Assembly (NCBI RefSeq): GCF_002964785.1
Contig: NZ_PQCC01000001.1
Coordinates: 300,676 to 364,675 of the forward strand
Length of the DNA: 64,000 nucleotides
Direction: 5' to 3'
Source of the DNA: Pseudoalteromonas sp. T1lg48
GTDB taxonomy: Bacteria; Pseudomonadota; Gammaproteobacteria; Enterobacterales; Alteromonadaceae
Position 1 is the first letter of the stretch; each line of letters opens with the position of its first letter. This document shows, piece after piece, positions 29,499-39,270 of this stretch. A program made the translations under genes and the position numbers. The notes under the pieces are model-generated. The model made no database searches, was not told the DNA's origin, and saw nothing but the letters and a program-made list of their open reading frames with translations.

Positions 29499-29900
29499 GT
29501 GACCAAAACCCCCGAACAAAAAACCGACCAGATACGCATAGACAAATGGCTCTGGGCGGTGCGTTTATATAAAACCCGCGCCCTTGCTCGCGAGATGGTG
29601 CAAGGCGGCAGAGTGCATTACAACGGCCAGCGCTGTAAACCCAGTAAATTGGTTGAAGTGGGTGCACAAATTCGTCTTGCTCAAGGCTTCGATGAAAAGC
29701 AAATTACGGTGCTTAAATTACTTGAAAAACGCGTGGCCGCCCCCATTGCTGTGACTTGCTATGAGGAAACAGAGCAAAGTAAGCAAAAACGCGAAGAAAA
29801 CGCGCTAGCCCGGAAAAATAACGCCTTCTTTGCACCGCATCCAGATCACAAGCCGGATAAAAAACAGCGCCGTGAACTGATCAAGTTTAAAGCCAGATAG
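29499..29900 (+). CDS. hslR: Heat shock protein 15 (HslR), ribosome-associated S4 protein
   Basis: A 133-residue RNA-binding protein that rescues stalled 50S subunits carrying nascent peptidyl-tRNA. An S4 domain (RIDKWLWAVRLYKTRALARE, GGRVHYNGQRCKPSK) is followed by a basic tail. The start is GTG 29499, the only in-frame start giving a full S4 domain. It lies 8 nt before hslO, forming a heat-shock operon. Confidence 0.95.
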   Translation: MTKTPEQKTDQIRIDKWLWAVRLYKTRALAREMVQGGRVHYNGQRCKPSKLVEVGAQIRLAQGFDEKQITVLKLLEKRVAAPIAVTCYEETEQSKQKREENALARKNNAFFAPHPDHKPDKKQRRELIKFKAR

Positions 29901-29908
29901 AGAAACAC

Positions 29909-30757
29909 ATGCAGCAAGACTTATTATATCGATATATTTTTGAGCAACTCGACGTGCGTGGCGAGTTGGTGCAAGTAAGCGACGCTTTCACCAAAATGGT
30001 GGAGGGACGCAACTACCCGGACCCGGTTAAAAAGCTGTTGGGTGAGCTCTTTGTAACGACTTCTTTACTCACAGCAACCTTAAAGTTTCAAGGCCATATT
30101 AATGTGCAAATCCAGGGCGATGGCCCGGTTAAATTTGCCGCCATTAATGGTGATCATGAGCAAAACATGCGCGGCGTTGCCCGTATGCAAGGCGAGGTTA
30201 AAGGCGACAACTTGCTTGAGTTGATGGGTAAGGGTCATATGATCATCACCATCACCCCGGTGAAAGGCGAGCGTTATCAAGGCATAGTGCCGCTCGAGCA
30301 TGACACCCTGACCAAATGTGTTGAGCAGTATTTTGTTCAGTCAGAGCAGCTGCGCACCCGCCTGTGGTTTGCCACCGATGTCACCGAAGGACAAGAGCGC
30401 GCCGCTGGCTTGTTCTTACAGGTATTGCCCGTACATCAGAGGGATAAATCGGAGGCCGATTTCAGTCACTTGGAAACACTCAGCGACACGGTCACCAGCG
30501 ACGAGTTACTCAACCTCGACGCCCATACAGTGCTGACTCGCCTTTATCACGAAGATAATCCACAGCTGTTCGAACCCCAGCCGGTTCGCTTTAAGTGTAC
30601 CTGCAGCCGTGAAAAGACCATGGATGCCCTGGTTAACATCGGCAAGGATGAGCTGCTCGCCGACGTGCAAGAGAACGGCGAGATAGTGATCAGCTGCCAT
30701 TATTGCTTAACCGACTACCGTTTTAACGAAGAAGAAATCAAAGCGATTTTTAATTAA
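29909..30757 (+). CDS. hslO: Redox-regulated chaperone Hsp33
   Basis: A 282-residue holdase chaperone activated by oxidation. The C-terminal zinc centre CxC...CxxC is intact (KCTCSREK and SCHYCLTD, about residues 231-270). The N-terminal domain includes the conserved GDGPVKFAAINGDH. It is the second gene of the hslRO operon and is followed by a strong terminator. Confidence 0.96.
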   Translation: MQQDLLYRYIFEQLDVRGELVQVSDAFTKMVEGRNYPDPVKKLLGELFVTTSLLTATLKFQGHINVQIQGDGPVKFAAINGDHEQNMRGVARMQGEVKGDNLLELMGKGHMIITITPVKGERYQGIVPLEHDTLTKCVEQYFVQSEQLRTRLWFATDVTEGQERAAGLFLQVLPVHQRDKSEADFSHLETLSDTVTSDELLNLDAHTVLTRLYHEDNPQLFEPQPVRFKCTCSREKTMDALVNIGKDELLADVQENGEIVISCHYCLTDYRFNEEEIKAIFN

Positions 30758-30781
30758 TCTGGGCTTATTTCGGCCGCAATA

Positions 30782-30810
30782 AAAACTCGGGTCAGTAAAA
30801 CCCGAGTTTT
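30782..30810 (+). terminator. Rho-independent terminator of hslRO
   Basis: AAAACTCGGGT and ACCCGAGTTTT arms (30782-30792, 30800-30810) followed by TTT lie 24 nt after the hslO stop. Confidence 0.92.
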
Positions 30811-30824
30811 TTTGTGAGCAAAAA

Positions 30825-30871
30825 TGACACCGGTATCAATGAAACTCGTATTTTTTATGACACCGGTATCA
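30825..30871 (+). promoter_or_regulatory. Two identical palindromic operators upstream of pckA
   Basis: TGACACCGGTATCA occurs twice, at 30825-30838 and 30858-30871, exactly 33 bp apart (about three helical turns). Each is an imperfect palindrome around ACCGGT, the shape of LacI/GntR-class operators. Identity extends over 21 bases with one mismatch. They lie after the hslO terminator and 157-203 bp before the pckA ATG, so they most likely control pckA. Confidence 0.65.
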
Positions 30872-30952
30872 CTGAAATTATTCATGTTTTTTCACCTAAA
30901 ACGGGCATTTTTAGCGACTCCAAAGCTCGTATATGCACAAACCATCTGTTAC

Positions 30953-30958
30953 TATAAT
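30953..30958 (+). promoter_or_regulatory. Candidate -10 box of pckA
   Basis: A perfect TATAAT lies 69 nt before the pckA start. No good -35 is visible 17 nt upstream, which would suit an activator-dependent promoter. Confidence 0.35.
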
Positions 30959-31027
30959 TTGCATATAAAGCACTCTCACACCGCTTTAGATTAACCGTTC
31001 AATCTCTCACAACTTTTAGGTAAAAAA

Positions 31028-32566
31028 ATGACTTCAAGCGCTACTCGTTTTGTTGATCTTACAACCGCAGAACTAATCGAGCAGGCAATTCGCCGTGGTG
31101 AAGGTTCTCTTGCTGCTAACGGAGCTTTCGTGGCCAAAACTGGTCGTCGTACCGGTCGCTCTCCAAACGATCGTTTTATCGTTAAAGAGCCTAGCACCGA
31201 GAACGATATCCAGTGGGGTAACGTTAACCGTCCTTTCGATGCTGATAAATTCAATGCCCTTTGGGAGCGAGTTGAGAATCATGTGTCTCAAAACGACCAC
31301 TTCGTTTCTCACCTTGAAGTAGGTGCAGACCCAGAGCACTATCTACCAATCGTTGTAACCACTGAAACTGCTTGGCACCATGTTTTCGCTAAAAACATGT
31401 TCATCCAGCCTGAGCACTTCAACAAGGCCAACATGCCTCAGTGGCAAATCCTTAATGTACCTTCGTTCGTATGTGAGCCAGAGCGTGACGGTACTAACAG
31501 TGATGGAACGGTCATCATCAACTTCGCAGAGCGTAAAGTACTACTTGCCGGTATGCACTACGCGGGCGAAATGAAGAAATCAATGTTCTCAGTACAGAAC
31601 TTCCTACTTCCTGCAAAAGGTGTATTACCAATGCACTGCTCTGCAAACGTAGGCGAAGCAGGCGACACAGCCCTATTCTTCGGTCTATCTGGTACTGGTA
31701 AAACAACGCTTTCAGCGGATCCAAGCCGTTTCCTAATCGGCGATGACGAGCACGGTTGGGCACCTGGCAGCGTATTTAACATCGAAGGCGGTTGTTACGC
31801 GAAATGTATCGATCTGTCTCAAAAGAATGAGCCGGTAATCTGGGACGCAATCCGCTTCGGCACCATCCTTGAGAACGTTGTACTTGATGACAAACGTACT
31901 CCTGATTACACAGATTCATCACTTACGCAAAATACTCGTGCCGCTTACCCACTTGAGCACGTTGCTAAGCGCAAAGAAGAAAACCGCGCCGGTGAGCCTA
32001 AGGCCGTGGTATTCCTAACTTGTGACGTAAGTGGCGTACTACCTCCTGTTTCTGTGCTAAGCGAAGAAGCAGCGGCGTACCACTTCCTAAGCGGCTACAC
32101 TGCGAAAGTAGGTTCAACTGAAATTGGTTCAACTTCTGATATCGAATCAACCTTCTCTACTTGTTTCGGCGCACCTTTCTTCCCTCGTCCAGCCGGCGTA
32201 TACGCAGAGCTTCTAATGAAGCGCGTACGTGAGTTTGGCGCCAAGGTGTACCTAGTAAACACGGGTTGGACTGGTGGTCCTTACGGTGTTGGTAAGCGTT
32301 TCGACATCCCGACTACTCGTGCCGTTGTTGATGCCATCGTATCGGGCGCACTAGCCGACGTTGAAACTCAGCACATCGACGTTCTTAACCTAGACGTACC
32401 GGTAGCCGTACCTGGCGTTGATAGCGCGGTTCTAAACCCAATCAACACTTGGAACGACAAAGAGAAATACGCAGAATACGCACAGAAACTAGCGAACGAC
32501 TTTAACGAGAACTTTGCTAAGTACGACGTATCTGATGCCATTAAGCAAGCTGGCCCTAATAGCTAA
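31028..32566 (+). CDS. pckA: Phosphoenolpyruvate carboxykinase (ATP)
   Basis: A 512-residue gluconeogenic enzyme that converts oxaloacetate and ATP to PEP, CO2 and ADP. It carries the P-loop [16 protein letters not shown] (about residue 219), the metal-binding [13 protein letters not shown] and the N-terminal [13 protein letters not shown]. The length is within the family range (540 in E. coli). TTTTAGG precedes the ATG. It is a single-gene unit with operators upstream and a terminator downstream. With acnB it routes carbon through the TCA cycle and gluconeogenesis. Confidence 0.98.
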   Translation: MTSSATRFVDLTTAELIEQAIRRGEGSLAANGAFVAKTGRRTGRSPNDRFIVKEPSTENDIQWGNVNRPFDADKFNALWERVENHVSQNDHFVSHLEVGADPEHYLPIVVTTETAWHHVFAKNMFIQPEHFNKANMPQWQILNVPSFVCEPERDGTNSDGTVIINFAERKVLLAGMHYAGEMKKSMFSVQNFLLPAKGVLPMHCSANVGEAGDTALFFGLSGTGKTTLSADPSRFLIGDDEHGWAPGSVFNIEGGCYAKCIDLSQKNEPVIWDAIRFGTILENVVLDDKRTPDYTDSSLTQNTRAAYPLEHVAKRKEENRAGEPKAVVFLTCDVSGVLPPVSVLSEEAAAYHFLSGYTAKVGSTEIGSTSDIESTFSTCFGAPFFPRPAGVYAELLMKRVREFGAKVYLVNTGWTGGPYGVGKRFDIPTTRAVVDAIVSGALADVETQHIDVLNLDVPVAVPGVDSAVLNPINTWNDKEKYAEYAQKLANDFNENFAKYDVSDAIKQAGPNS

Positions 32567-32610
32567 GGGTCAACTTCTTTAACTTAGCCATTGCGCTGAG
32601 AATTCGCACC

Positions 32611-32633
32611 AACGCCAGCTTTATGCTGGCGTT
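32611..32633 (+). terminator. Rho-independent terminator of pckA
   Basis: AACGCCAGC-TTTAT-GCTGGCGTT followed by TTTG lies 44 nt after the pckA stop. Confidence 0.9.
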
Positions 32634-32706
32634 TTTGTTATTAGACTCTGGCGCAATCAGTGGAAGGAGTGCCCGGCGCAAGGGCAAAAGGAAGCAAACA
32701 GGGTAT

Positions 32707-32729
32707 AACACCGGCTTTACGCCGGCGTT
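32707..32729. terminator. Hairpin overlapping the envZ stop
   Basis: AACACCGGC-TTTAC-GCCGGCGTT followed by TTTTA resembles the pckA terminator 96 bp earlier and has one mismatch. It overlaps the last codons of envZ (stop at 32717-32719), so it may stop readthrough from pckA rather than terminate envZ. Confidence 0.55.
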
Positions 32730-34036
32730 TTTATGGGTAGATAGATGGTTGCGCACAAACCGCCTTCCTTGCGGTTTCTTAATTCCACCCGGCCGTTGTG
32801 CATGGTGATAATGCGCTTAATAATGGCCAGGCCAAGACCACTTCCCTCACTGCCTCGGGCCTGATCGCCCTGGGTAAAAGGCGCAAATACTTTTTCCAGT
32901 TCCGACTCGGGAATGCCCGGACCTCTATCCTTAACGCTGACACACACATGGGTCTTACGGGCGTTATAGTGAGTCACCACCTGGATGTCGTCACAGGAGT
33001 AACGCAGGGCATTTTCGATCATATTGGTCAGCACCCGCTTTATGGCAACATGGCTCATGGGCACATTGGGCAAACTGGGGTTAAGGTGTGCGCTTATTTC
33101 CCGTCCCTGTACGCGCCCATGCTGCTGCTCCGCATGCACCACTTCTTCCACTAAGGCATTAAGATCTTCACTTTGGTAATCGCCCTTATCGTGGTGGCGC
33201 AGGTATTCGATAAACTGATCGATGATGGCATTCATGTCTTCGATGTCATGAATAATGCCTTCACGCAGATAGTCTTCGTCGTCGGACATCATTTCCGTCG
33301 CCAGGCGAATACGGGTTAGGGGGGTGCGCAAATCATGAGACACACCGGCCATCAGCAATCTTCTGTCCTGCTCAAGGGCGGCGATGCCGCGCGACATCTT
33401 ATTAAACGCTCGGGTCACTTCCACCATCTCCGTGGAACCCTGCTCATCGACCTCGGAACTGAAATCGCCCTTACTCACCTTGATCGCCGCCTCTTGCAAA
33501 GCCTTCAATGGGCGGTTGAGATGACGGGCAAAGAGCCAACCACCAAGCACACTGAGGAAGCCGATACTGGTCAGATAAAAGGTTAAAAATTCGATATTGG
33601 CTTCGGTAAAGCCCGATAACGGCACTCGCACCCAATAACCCGGGGCTTGTGGCGGCTCTATCCAATAAACCAGAGGGTCGGTTTGACTGATACGCACCCG
33701 CGCCGAACCATTAAGCTGCTGCGACATAATGTTTGAGAGCATGGAATACTCCCGAGCTTCGCCTAAGCCATTAATATAGGCGTCGCGCTGAGTTAAAATT
33801 TCAATGCCGGTTTCCTCGCGGAAACGCTTAGACACCTCATCGCTCACCTCCACACCGTCATTAACGCCAATAAACACGGTTTTCACCTGTTTGGCGAGCA
33901 TGATATTCACTTGCTCTATGGTCGGCTTCACCACATAGAAGCTCACCGCCACATAGGACACCACCTGGTTGATCAGCAACAGGGCGCCAACCAGGAAAAC
34001 CGTTTGTCCAAAGGCGCTTCGAGGAAGTAAATGCAT
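32717..34036 (-). CDS. envZ: Osmosensor histidine kinase EnvZ
   Basis: A 439-residue inner-membrane sensor kinase. Two membrane helices (about 13-35 and 149-170) flank a periplasmic domain, followed by HAMP, the HisKA box [14 protein letters not shown] (phospho-acceptor H234) and an HATPase domain ([28 protein letters not shown]). It controls OmpR phosphorylation in response to osmolarity. Its start immediately follows the ompR stop, so it is translationally coupled. Confidence 0.95.
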   Translation of the reverse strand: MHLLPRSAFGQTVFLVGALLLINQVVSYVAVSFYVVKPTIEQVNIMLAKQVKTVFIGVNDGVEVSDEVSKRFREETGIEILTQRDAYINGLGEAREYSMLSNIMSQQLNGSARVRISQTDPLVYWIEPPQAPGYWVRVPLSGFTEANIEFLTFYLTSIGFLSVLGGWLFARHLNRPLKALQEAAIKVSKGDFSSEVDEQGSTEMVEVTRAFNKMSRGIAALEQDRRLLMAGVSHDLRTPLTRIRLATEMMSDDEDYLREGIIHDIEDMNAIIDQFIEYLRHHDKGDYQSEDLNALVEEVVHAEQQHGRVQGREISAHLNPSLPNVPMSHVAIKRVLTNMIENALRYSCDDIQVVTHYNARKTHVCVSVKDRGPGIPESELEKVFAPFTQGDQARGSEGSGLGLAIIKRIITMHNGRVELRNRKEGGLCATIYLPIKTPA

Positions 34037-34756
34037 CTATTTATTGCCGTCGGGTACGAAGACGTAACCTAGCCCCCACACGGTTTGGATATAACGCGGA
34101 TTGGCGGCGTCCACCTCGATCATTCGTCTCAGGCGTGACACCTGCACATCGATGCTGCGCTCCAAGGCACTGTAATCACGACCTCGAGCCAGGTTCATCA
34201 ATTTATCCCGGCTTAACGGCTCGCGAGGGTGCGATACCAGCGCCTTCAAGACCGCGAACTCGCCGCTGGTCAGCGAGATCACCTCGTCCCCTCGGGTCAT
34301 TTCACGGGTCGCGAGATTGAGGGCAAATTCACCGAATTTCACCAGGTTTTCTTCCGCGGATGGAGCACCGGGCACCTCTTTGGCACGGCGACGCAAAATA
34401 GCCTTTACACGAGCCAATAATTCACGAGGATTGAAGGGCTTAGGGATATAATCATCGGCACCGAGTTCCAGCCCGATAATGCGATCCACCTCGTCCCCTT
34501 TCGCGGTCAGCATAACAATCGGAATTTCATTTTCCTTTTGTCGTAAACGGCGGCAGATTGACAAGCCATCTTCACCGGGCAGCATTAAGTCGAGCACCAT
34601 GAGGTGAAAGTTTTCTCGCTCCAGCAGCTTATCCATCTGCTCGGAATTGGCGGCACTGCGAACGATAAAGCCCTGCTCAACCAGGTATCTTTCTAACAGG
34701 CTGCGCAGGCGCATATCATCATCGACTACGAGGATTTTGGTGGTTTCTTGTCCCAT
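34037..34756 (-). CDS. ompR: Response regulator OmpR
   Basis: A 239-residue receiver (acidic residues in LVVDDDMRL, phospho-acceptor D56 in LMVLDLMLPG) with a C-terminal winged-helix DNA-binding domain (YSALERSIDVQVSRLRRMIE). It regulates porins and osmotic responses; the OmpA-family gene at 9819 could be a target, though I see no site I can prove. It is first gene of the ompR-envZ operon. Confidence 0.97.
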   Translation of the reverse strand: MGQETTKILVVDDDMRLRSLLERYLVEQGFIVRSAANSEQMDKLLERENFHLMVLDLMLPGEDGLSICRRLRQKENEIPIVMLTAKGDEVDRIIGLELGADDYIPKPFNPRELLARVKAILRRRAKEVPGAPSAEENLVKFGEFALNLATREMTRGDEVISLTSGEFAVLKALVSHPREPLSRDKLMNLARGRDYSALERSIDVQVSRLRRMIEVDAANPRYIQTVWGLGYVFVPDGNK

Positions 34757-34856
34757 GTTCTTGCTTAGTTGTTCTTGTTGTAGCCTTAACTATATGCGAA
34801 ATACCCGAGTTGGGAAACGCTCAAGGCTAATAACATTGTTACATTTGTTTTCCGCC

Positions 34857-35339
34857 TTACTCATCCCCCTGCTGATAACGAATACTATTGATATACCACA
34901 ACTTTCGACCATTAGGCGTATTCACCCAGGCCTCGTCATCGACCTCTTTTTGCAATAAGGCGCGGGCCATGGGAGCGTCGATGGAAATAACCTCTTTATT
35001 GTCATAAATTTCATCGGGGCCGACGATTTGAAATACCAGCACGTTACCCTGCTCGTCTTCAACCTCGACATAGGCACCAAAAAACACCTTGCCCTCTTGC
35101 TGAGGACTGTAATCCACCACCCTAAGCTCATCCAGGCGTTTACGTAGGTATCTGACTCGTCGGTCAATTTCACGTAGCCGCTTCTTATTGTACTGGTAAT
35201 CGGCATTCTCCGAGCGGTCTCCGAGGCTCGCCGCCCAGGCCACTTTTTTAGTCACTTCGGGGCGTTCAGTGCGCCATAAATGATCGAGTTCGCTTTGTAG
35301 TTGTTGGTAGCCACGACGGGTGATTAATTTCGTTTTCAT
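34857..35339 (-). CDS. greB: Transcription elongation factor GreB
   Basis: A 160-residue factor that stimulates transcript cleavage by backtracked RNA polymerase. An N-terminal coiled coil (LITRRGYQQLQSELDHLW, DRSENADYQYNKKRLREID) with acidic tip residues precedes the C-terminal FKBP-like domain. Basic residues near the tip favour GreB over GreA. It lies upstream of ompR on the same strand with a 100-nt gap, as in E. coli. Confidence 0.95.
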   Translation of the reverse strand: MKTKLITRRGYQQLQSELDHLWRTERPEVTKKVAWAASLGDRSENADYQYNKKRLREIDRRVRYLRKRLDELRVVDYSPQQEGKVFFGAYVEVEDEQGNVLVFQIVGPDEIYDNKEVISIDAPMARALLQKEVDDEAWVNTPNGRKLWYINSIRYQQGDE

Positions 35340-35415
35340 AAATAATGTTCAGTTTTCGTTCATTTAAACAGGGTCATATTTAACCTATGTGGTAATTTTA
35401 TAGGCAGGTGATGGT

Positions 35416-35730
35416 ATGCAAAAGTACAACTTGAAGTACAACCTGCTTTTTGTGTTTGCGCTTTTCGCCCTAGCCGGCCTCCTTGCAAGCCAACACCTCT
35501 TTACCTCAGCCGCCAATACCAGTGACCAGTATAGCCTGACCATTAGTGTCGATCCGGTACAAACTATCAATCATGATAGCGATAATGATCACGACCCTGA
35601 GCACCCGTTAGCACCCTCGATTAAGCAGCACGCGTTAGTTAACACGTCAGTTTTAACAGTGCCTAACGCACCGCTTAACCGCCGCGTGCTCACAGTAGCA
35701 CAACAAAGAGCCCCCCCTTACTTCTCTTAA
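35416..35730 (+). CDS. Small exported or membrane-anchored hypothetical protein
   Basis: A 104-residue protein I do not recognise. A hydrophobic N-terminus (NLLFVFALFALAGLLASQ) could be a signal peptide. The rest holds an acidic, His-containing stretch (NHDSDNDHDPEHP) that might bind metal. It starts 76 nt from the divergent greB and lies 36 nt before the CBS-domain gene. Confidence 0.5.
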   Translation: MQKYNLKYNLLFVFALFALAGLLASQHLFTSAANTSDQYSLTISVDPVQTINHDSDNDHDPEHPLAPSIKQHALVNTSVLTVPNAPLNRRVLTVAQQRAPPYFS

Positions 35731-35766
35731 GAAACTGTTTTATTTGCAATTTTTTGGAGAAAGATC

Positions 35767-36345
35767 ATGACTAATTTTAATACACTACGTACTCATCATA
35801 TCGTAGAGGGGGCGCAATTAGCGACCGCTAACGAACCACACTTACAGCTAGACGCCAACAGTGGCGCATTGAGCTTATTGCAGGACTTCACCTTGCAAAG
35901 CCCCATTTGTGTGCAGGCTAACACCCCGCTTTTGGCGGCGCGTAAATTGGCCAGTAACACTCCCACCGATGCCCTGATGGTGCTCAATGAGCAGGGCCAG
36001 GTGATCGGGGTCACTTCCAGCGTCGAGCTACAAAGTATTCGCGTGACTACTCAGGCCCTGCAACTTGGTCTTAAGCCCAGTGAGCTGATGGTCCATGATG
36101 TAATGCGCTCCCTGCATGTACTGCCATGCATCACCATGTTGGCGGTGCGCAATACCTCGTTAGGAAACGTCCTGAGCACCATGGAGCGAACCGGCAGTTT
36201 CTACCTGTTGGTGACCGAGAATGAGCAAATCCGCGGTATTCTCTGCGCCCGTAAAATCGCCAAAACCCTGAATATGGGCTTGGATATTACCCCGGTCGCA
36301 CAGTCATTTCAGGACGTGGTTGCCAGCGTAGAACACCCTCACTAA
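35767..36345 (+). CDS. CBS-domain protein
   Basis: A 192-residue protein with a tandem CBS pair (about residues 38-95 and 110-175; e.g. ALMVLNEQGQVIGVTSSVEL and GSFYLLVTENEQIRGILCAR). CBS pairs bind adenine nucleotides and regulate partner proteins; no catalytic domain is attached here, so the partner is unknown. GGAGAAAG precedes the ATG. Confidence 0.8.
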   Translation: MTNFNTLRTHHIVEGAQLATANEPHLQLDANSGALSLLQDFTLQSPICVQANTPLLAARKLASNTPTDALMVLNEQGQVIGVTSSVELQSIRVTTQALQLGLKPSELMVHDVMRSLHVLPCITMLAVRNTSLGNVLSTMERTGSFYLLVTENEQIRGILCARKIAKTLNMGLDITPVAQSFQDVVASVEHPH

Positions 36346-36374
36346 CAAGCCGTTTTAAGGCACTTAAGATGCGG

Positions 36375-36409
36375 GTCACGAACGACAAATTTGCCCTGTC
36401 GTTCGTGAC
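36375..36409 (+). repeat. 13-bp perfect inverted repeat upstream of tex
   Basis: GTCACGAACGACA (36375-36387) and TGTCGTTCGTGAC (36397-36409) flank a 9-nt loop. It lies 30 nt after the CBS gene and 71 nt before tex, and no T-tract follows. It may be an operator or an RNA hairpin in the tex leader; a terminator role is less likely. Confidence 0.6.
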
Positions 36410-36480
36410 AAGCTGTGATATTATCCAGTTAATTTTACTCGTATTAGCCCTGCTTTGGGCACCAAGATATAAGGTTATTA

Positions 36481-38826
36481 ATGGCTAATCTCACCACGAT
36501 TCTGGCGCAGGAATTACAAGCGCAAGAACAGCAAGTGCTAGCAGCAACTAAGCTTTTAGATGAAGGCGCTACGGTGCCATTTATTGCCCGTTACCGTAAA
36601 GAAGTAACCGGTGGCCTGGACGACACCCAACTGCGCACCCTAGAGCAACGTTTAGGTTATCTGCGCGAACTCGAAGAGCGCCGCCAATTCATCATTAAAA
36701 CCATTAGCGAACAAGATAAGTTAACGCCGCAACTAGCCGCCGATATTGCCGCTGCGGCAACCAAAACAGAACTTGAAGACCTGTATCTGCCTTATAAACC
36801 CAAGCGTCGCACTAAAGGCCAGATAGCCATTGAAGCCGGCCTTGAGCCCCTCGCCGACGCGCTGCTAAACGATGCCAATTTAGATCCGGAAAGCGAAGCC
36901 GCTCGTTTCGTCGACGCCGATAAAGGCGTGGCCGACAGCAAAGCGGCCCTCGAAGGAGCCCGCTATATCCTGATGGAGCGCTTCGCCGAAGATGCCAAAC
37001 TGTTGGCTAAACTACGCAGCCATATCAAGCAACATGGCCATATTAGCAGTACCGTGATCGCCGGTCAGGAAAAAGCCGGCGCCAAGTATCAGGATTACTT
37101 TGAGCACAGCGAAGCCATTGCCAGCATCCCATCACATCGCGCCTTGGCCATGTTACGTGCCCGTAACGAGGGAGTGTTGGCCCTAAGCATTAATCCGGAT
37201 GCGCAAAGCGAAGACGGTCATGCCCTGTGCGTCAACATGATCGCCCGTCATTTCGATCTCGCCATCGAAGGGAAAGCGGCGAGCAAATGGCTGGCACAGG
37301 TAGCCCAATGGACCTGGAAGGTGAAGCTGGCGTTACATCTGGAAAATGAGTTTCTTGCCAATATGCGCGAACAGGCCGAAACCGGCGCTATCGATGTGTT
37401 CGCCAAAAACCTTAAAGACCTGCTTATGGCGGCCCCGGCAGGCGCCAAGGTCACCCTGGGCCTGGATCCGGGTCTTCGTACCGGCTGTAAAATTGCCGTG
37501 GTCGATAGCACGGGCAAACTCCTGGCCACCGCCACCATTTTCCCTCATGCTCCGCAAAATCAGTGGGATAAGTCATTGCGTACGCTGGAGCAACTATGCC
37601 GTCAGCACAAGGTACAACTGATCGCCGTCGGTAACGGCACCGCCAGTCGCGAAAGCGATAAACTGGTTGCCGAACTGATTAAAGCGGCTCCGGAGTTGAA
37701 ATTAAGCAAGATCATGGTCAGCGAAGCCGGTGCCTCCGTGTATTCGGCGTCCGAGTTCGCCGCTCAAGAATTCCCGGATCTCGACGTTTCCCTGCGCGGT
37801 GCCGTGTCGATCGCCCGTCGCCTGCAGGATCCCCTCGCCGAACTGGTAAAAATCGAGCCAAAATCCATCGGTGTGGGTCAATACCAACACGATGTCTCGC
37901 AAAGCCAGCTAGGACAAACCCTGACTTCCGTGGTTGAAGACTGTGTAAATGCCGTGGGTGTCGACGTAAATACCGCCTCGGTGCCCCTGCTGACACGCGT
38001 TTCCGGCTTAAACAAAACCCTGGCGCAGAATATCGTTAAGTACCGCGATAACAATGGTGCCTTCAGCAAGCGTAGCGAATTGAAAAAGGTTGAGCGTTTG
38101 GGGCCAAAAGCATTTGAACAAAGCGCCGGCTTCTTACGCATCGTCGGTGGCGCCGATCCCCTGGATGCCTCTGCGGTTCACCCGGAAGCCTATCCCTTGG
38201 TTAAGAATATTTGTGCCGCCAACGATCAGGATATCGCCCATTTGATCGGTAATGCCGAAGTGCTAAAAGGTCTGAATGCCGCTGACTACACAGATGAGCA
38301 ATTCGGTCTGCCCACGGTCACCGATATCATCAGCGAACTGCATAAGCCGGGCCGCGATCCGCGTCCAGAGTTTAAAACCGCGGCGTTTAAAGCCGGGGTG
38401 GAGACCATTAATGATCTCAAACCGGGTATGGTTCTCGAGGGTGTGGTGTCTAACGTCGCCAACTTTGGTGCCTTTGTCGATGTCGGCGTGCATCAAGACG
38501 GCTTAGTACACATCTCGGCACTGACCGACAAGTTTATTAGCGATCCGCGCGAGGTGGTGAAGGCCGGCGATATCGTTAAGGTCAAGGTGTTGGAAGTCGA
38601 TAGCGCCCGTAAGCGCATCAGCTTTACCATGCGTCTAAATGACGAGCTGCCTGCTGCGGGTGCAAGCGCGGGTGCAGGCGCGGGTGCCAAGAGCGCCTCG
38701 AAGCCAGCGACGAAGAAGGGAGCACCAACAAACAATAAGGGTAATAATCGCAGCCGCAATAAGGACCAGGGCAATGCCGCCATGGGTAACGCCTTTGCCG
38801 AAGCCTTTGCCAAACTGAAAAAATAA
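36481..38826 (+). CDS. tex: Tex family transcription accessory / RNA-binding protein (YhgF)
   Basis: A 781-residue cytoplasmic nucleic-acid-binding protein. An N-terminal helical region ([20 protein letters not shown]) precedes a YqgF-like RNase H fold ([18 protein letters not shown]), helix-hairpin-helix motifs ([19 protein letters not shown]) and a C-terminal S1 domain ([20 protein letters not shown]). A low-complexity Ala/Gly then basic tail follows. A terminator lies downstream. Confidence 0.96.
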   Translation: MANLTTILAQELQAQEQQVLAATKLLDEGATVPFIARYRKEVTGGLDDTQLRTLEQRLGYLRELEERRQFIIKTISEQDKLTPQLAADIAAAATKTELEDLYLPYKPKRRTKGQIAIEAGLEPLADALLNDANLDPESEAARFVDADKGVADSKAALEGARYILMERFAEDAKLLAKLRSHIKQHGHISSTVIAGQEKAGAKYQDYFEHSEAIASIPSHRALAMLRARNEGVLALSINPDAQSEDGHALCVNMIARHFDLAIEGKAASKWLAQVAQWTWKVKLALHLENEFLANMREQAETGAIDVFAKNLKDLLMAAPAGAKVTLGLDPGLRTGCKIAVVDSTGKLLATATIFPHAPQNQWDKSLRTLEQLCRQHKVQLIAVGNGTASRESDKLVAELIKAAPELKLSKIMVSEAGASVYSASEFAAQEFPDLDVSLRGAVSIARRLQDPLAELVKIEPKSIGVGQYQHDVSQSQLGQTLTSVVEDCVNAVGVDVNTASVPLLTRVSGLNKTLAQNIVKYRDNNGAFSKRSELKKVERLGPKAFEQSAGFLRIVGGADPLDASAVHPEAYPLVKNICAANDQDIAHLIGNAEVLKGLNAADYTDEQFGLPTVTDIISELHKPGRDPRPEFKTAAFKAGVETINDLKPGMVLEGVVSNVANFGAFVDVGVHQDGLVHISALTDKFISDPREVVKAGDIVKVKVLEVDSARKRISFTMRLNDELPAAGASAGAGAGAKSASKPATKKGAPTNNKGNNRSRNKDQGNAAMGNAFAEAFAKLKK

Positions 38827-38843
38827 CGCCCTACGGCAACAAA

Positions 38844-38867
38844 AAAACGCAGCCAAGGCTGCGTTTT
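38844..38867. terminator. Terminator after tex
   Basis: AAAACGCAGCC-AA-GGCTGCGTTTT plus further T's lies 17 nt after the tex stop. It is bidirectional and also serves the convergent small gene ending at 38891. Confidence 0.93.
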
Positions 38868-38890
38868 TTTATGCTTATTGAGCTAGGGTG

Positions 38891-39199
38891 CTAAGCACGA
38901 ATATCGATAAGGGTGCCCAAAAGATCATCGGCACTGGCAATAACCCGAGCGCTGGCCTTGGCCTGCAACTGGGCAACCTGTAAATTCACCAACTCCTGCT
39001 CGACACGTGGCGTTTCGGCCACCGGGGCAATCAGCGCCTCACCATTGCTCGCTCCCTGAAGTTGACGCCCCAGTTGCACTTGCTGAGTGTCCAACTGCGC
39101 CGTGGTGGCACGATTGATATTGGCACTGGCCTGGGTCGCGTCCTGTTGTGCGCGCACAAAACCATCCACTCCCACATTAAAAACCATTGCTACCGACAT
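38891..39199 (-). CDS. Small protein resembling the ends of flagellar axial proteins
   Basis: A 102-residue protein. The N-terminus (VDGFVRAQQDATQASANINR) and the C-terminus (RVEQELVNLQVAQLQAKA, followed by a terminal DDLLGTLIDIRA) resemble the N- and C-terminal helices that pair in flagellar rod and hook proteins, without the central domain. Start ATG 39199 has GGAGAG upstream; a longer frame to 39217 has no support. It stands alone, far from any flagellar cluster in this window. Confidence 0.6.
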   Translation of the reverse strand: MSVAMVFNVGVDGFVRAQQDATQASANINRATTAQLDTQQVQLGRQLQGASNGEALIAPVAETPRVEQELVNLQVAQLQAKASARVIASADDLLGTLIDIRA

Positions 39200-39270
39200 T
39201 GGTGCTCTCCGAGGCAAGCCTATTAAACTTCTAGTTATTATTGCGCAAAAAACACTCTATTAAAACCCGA

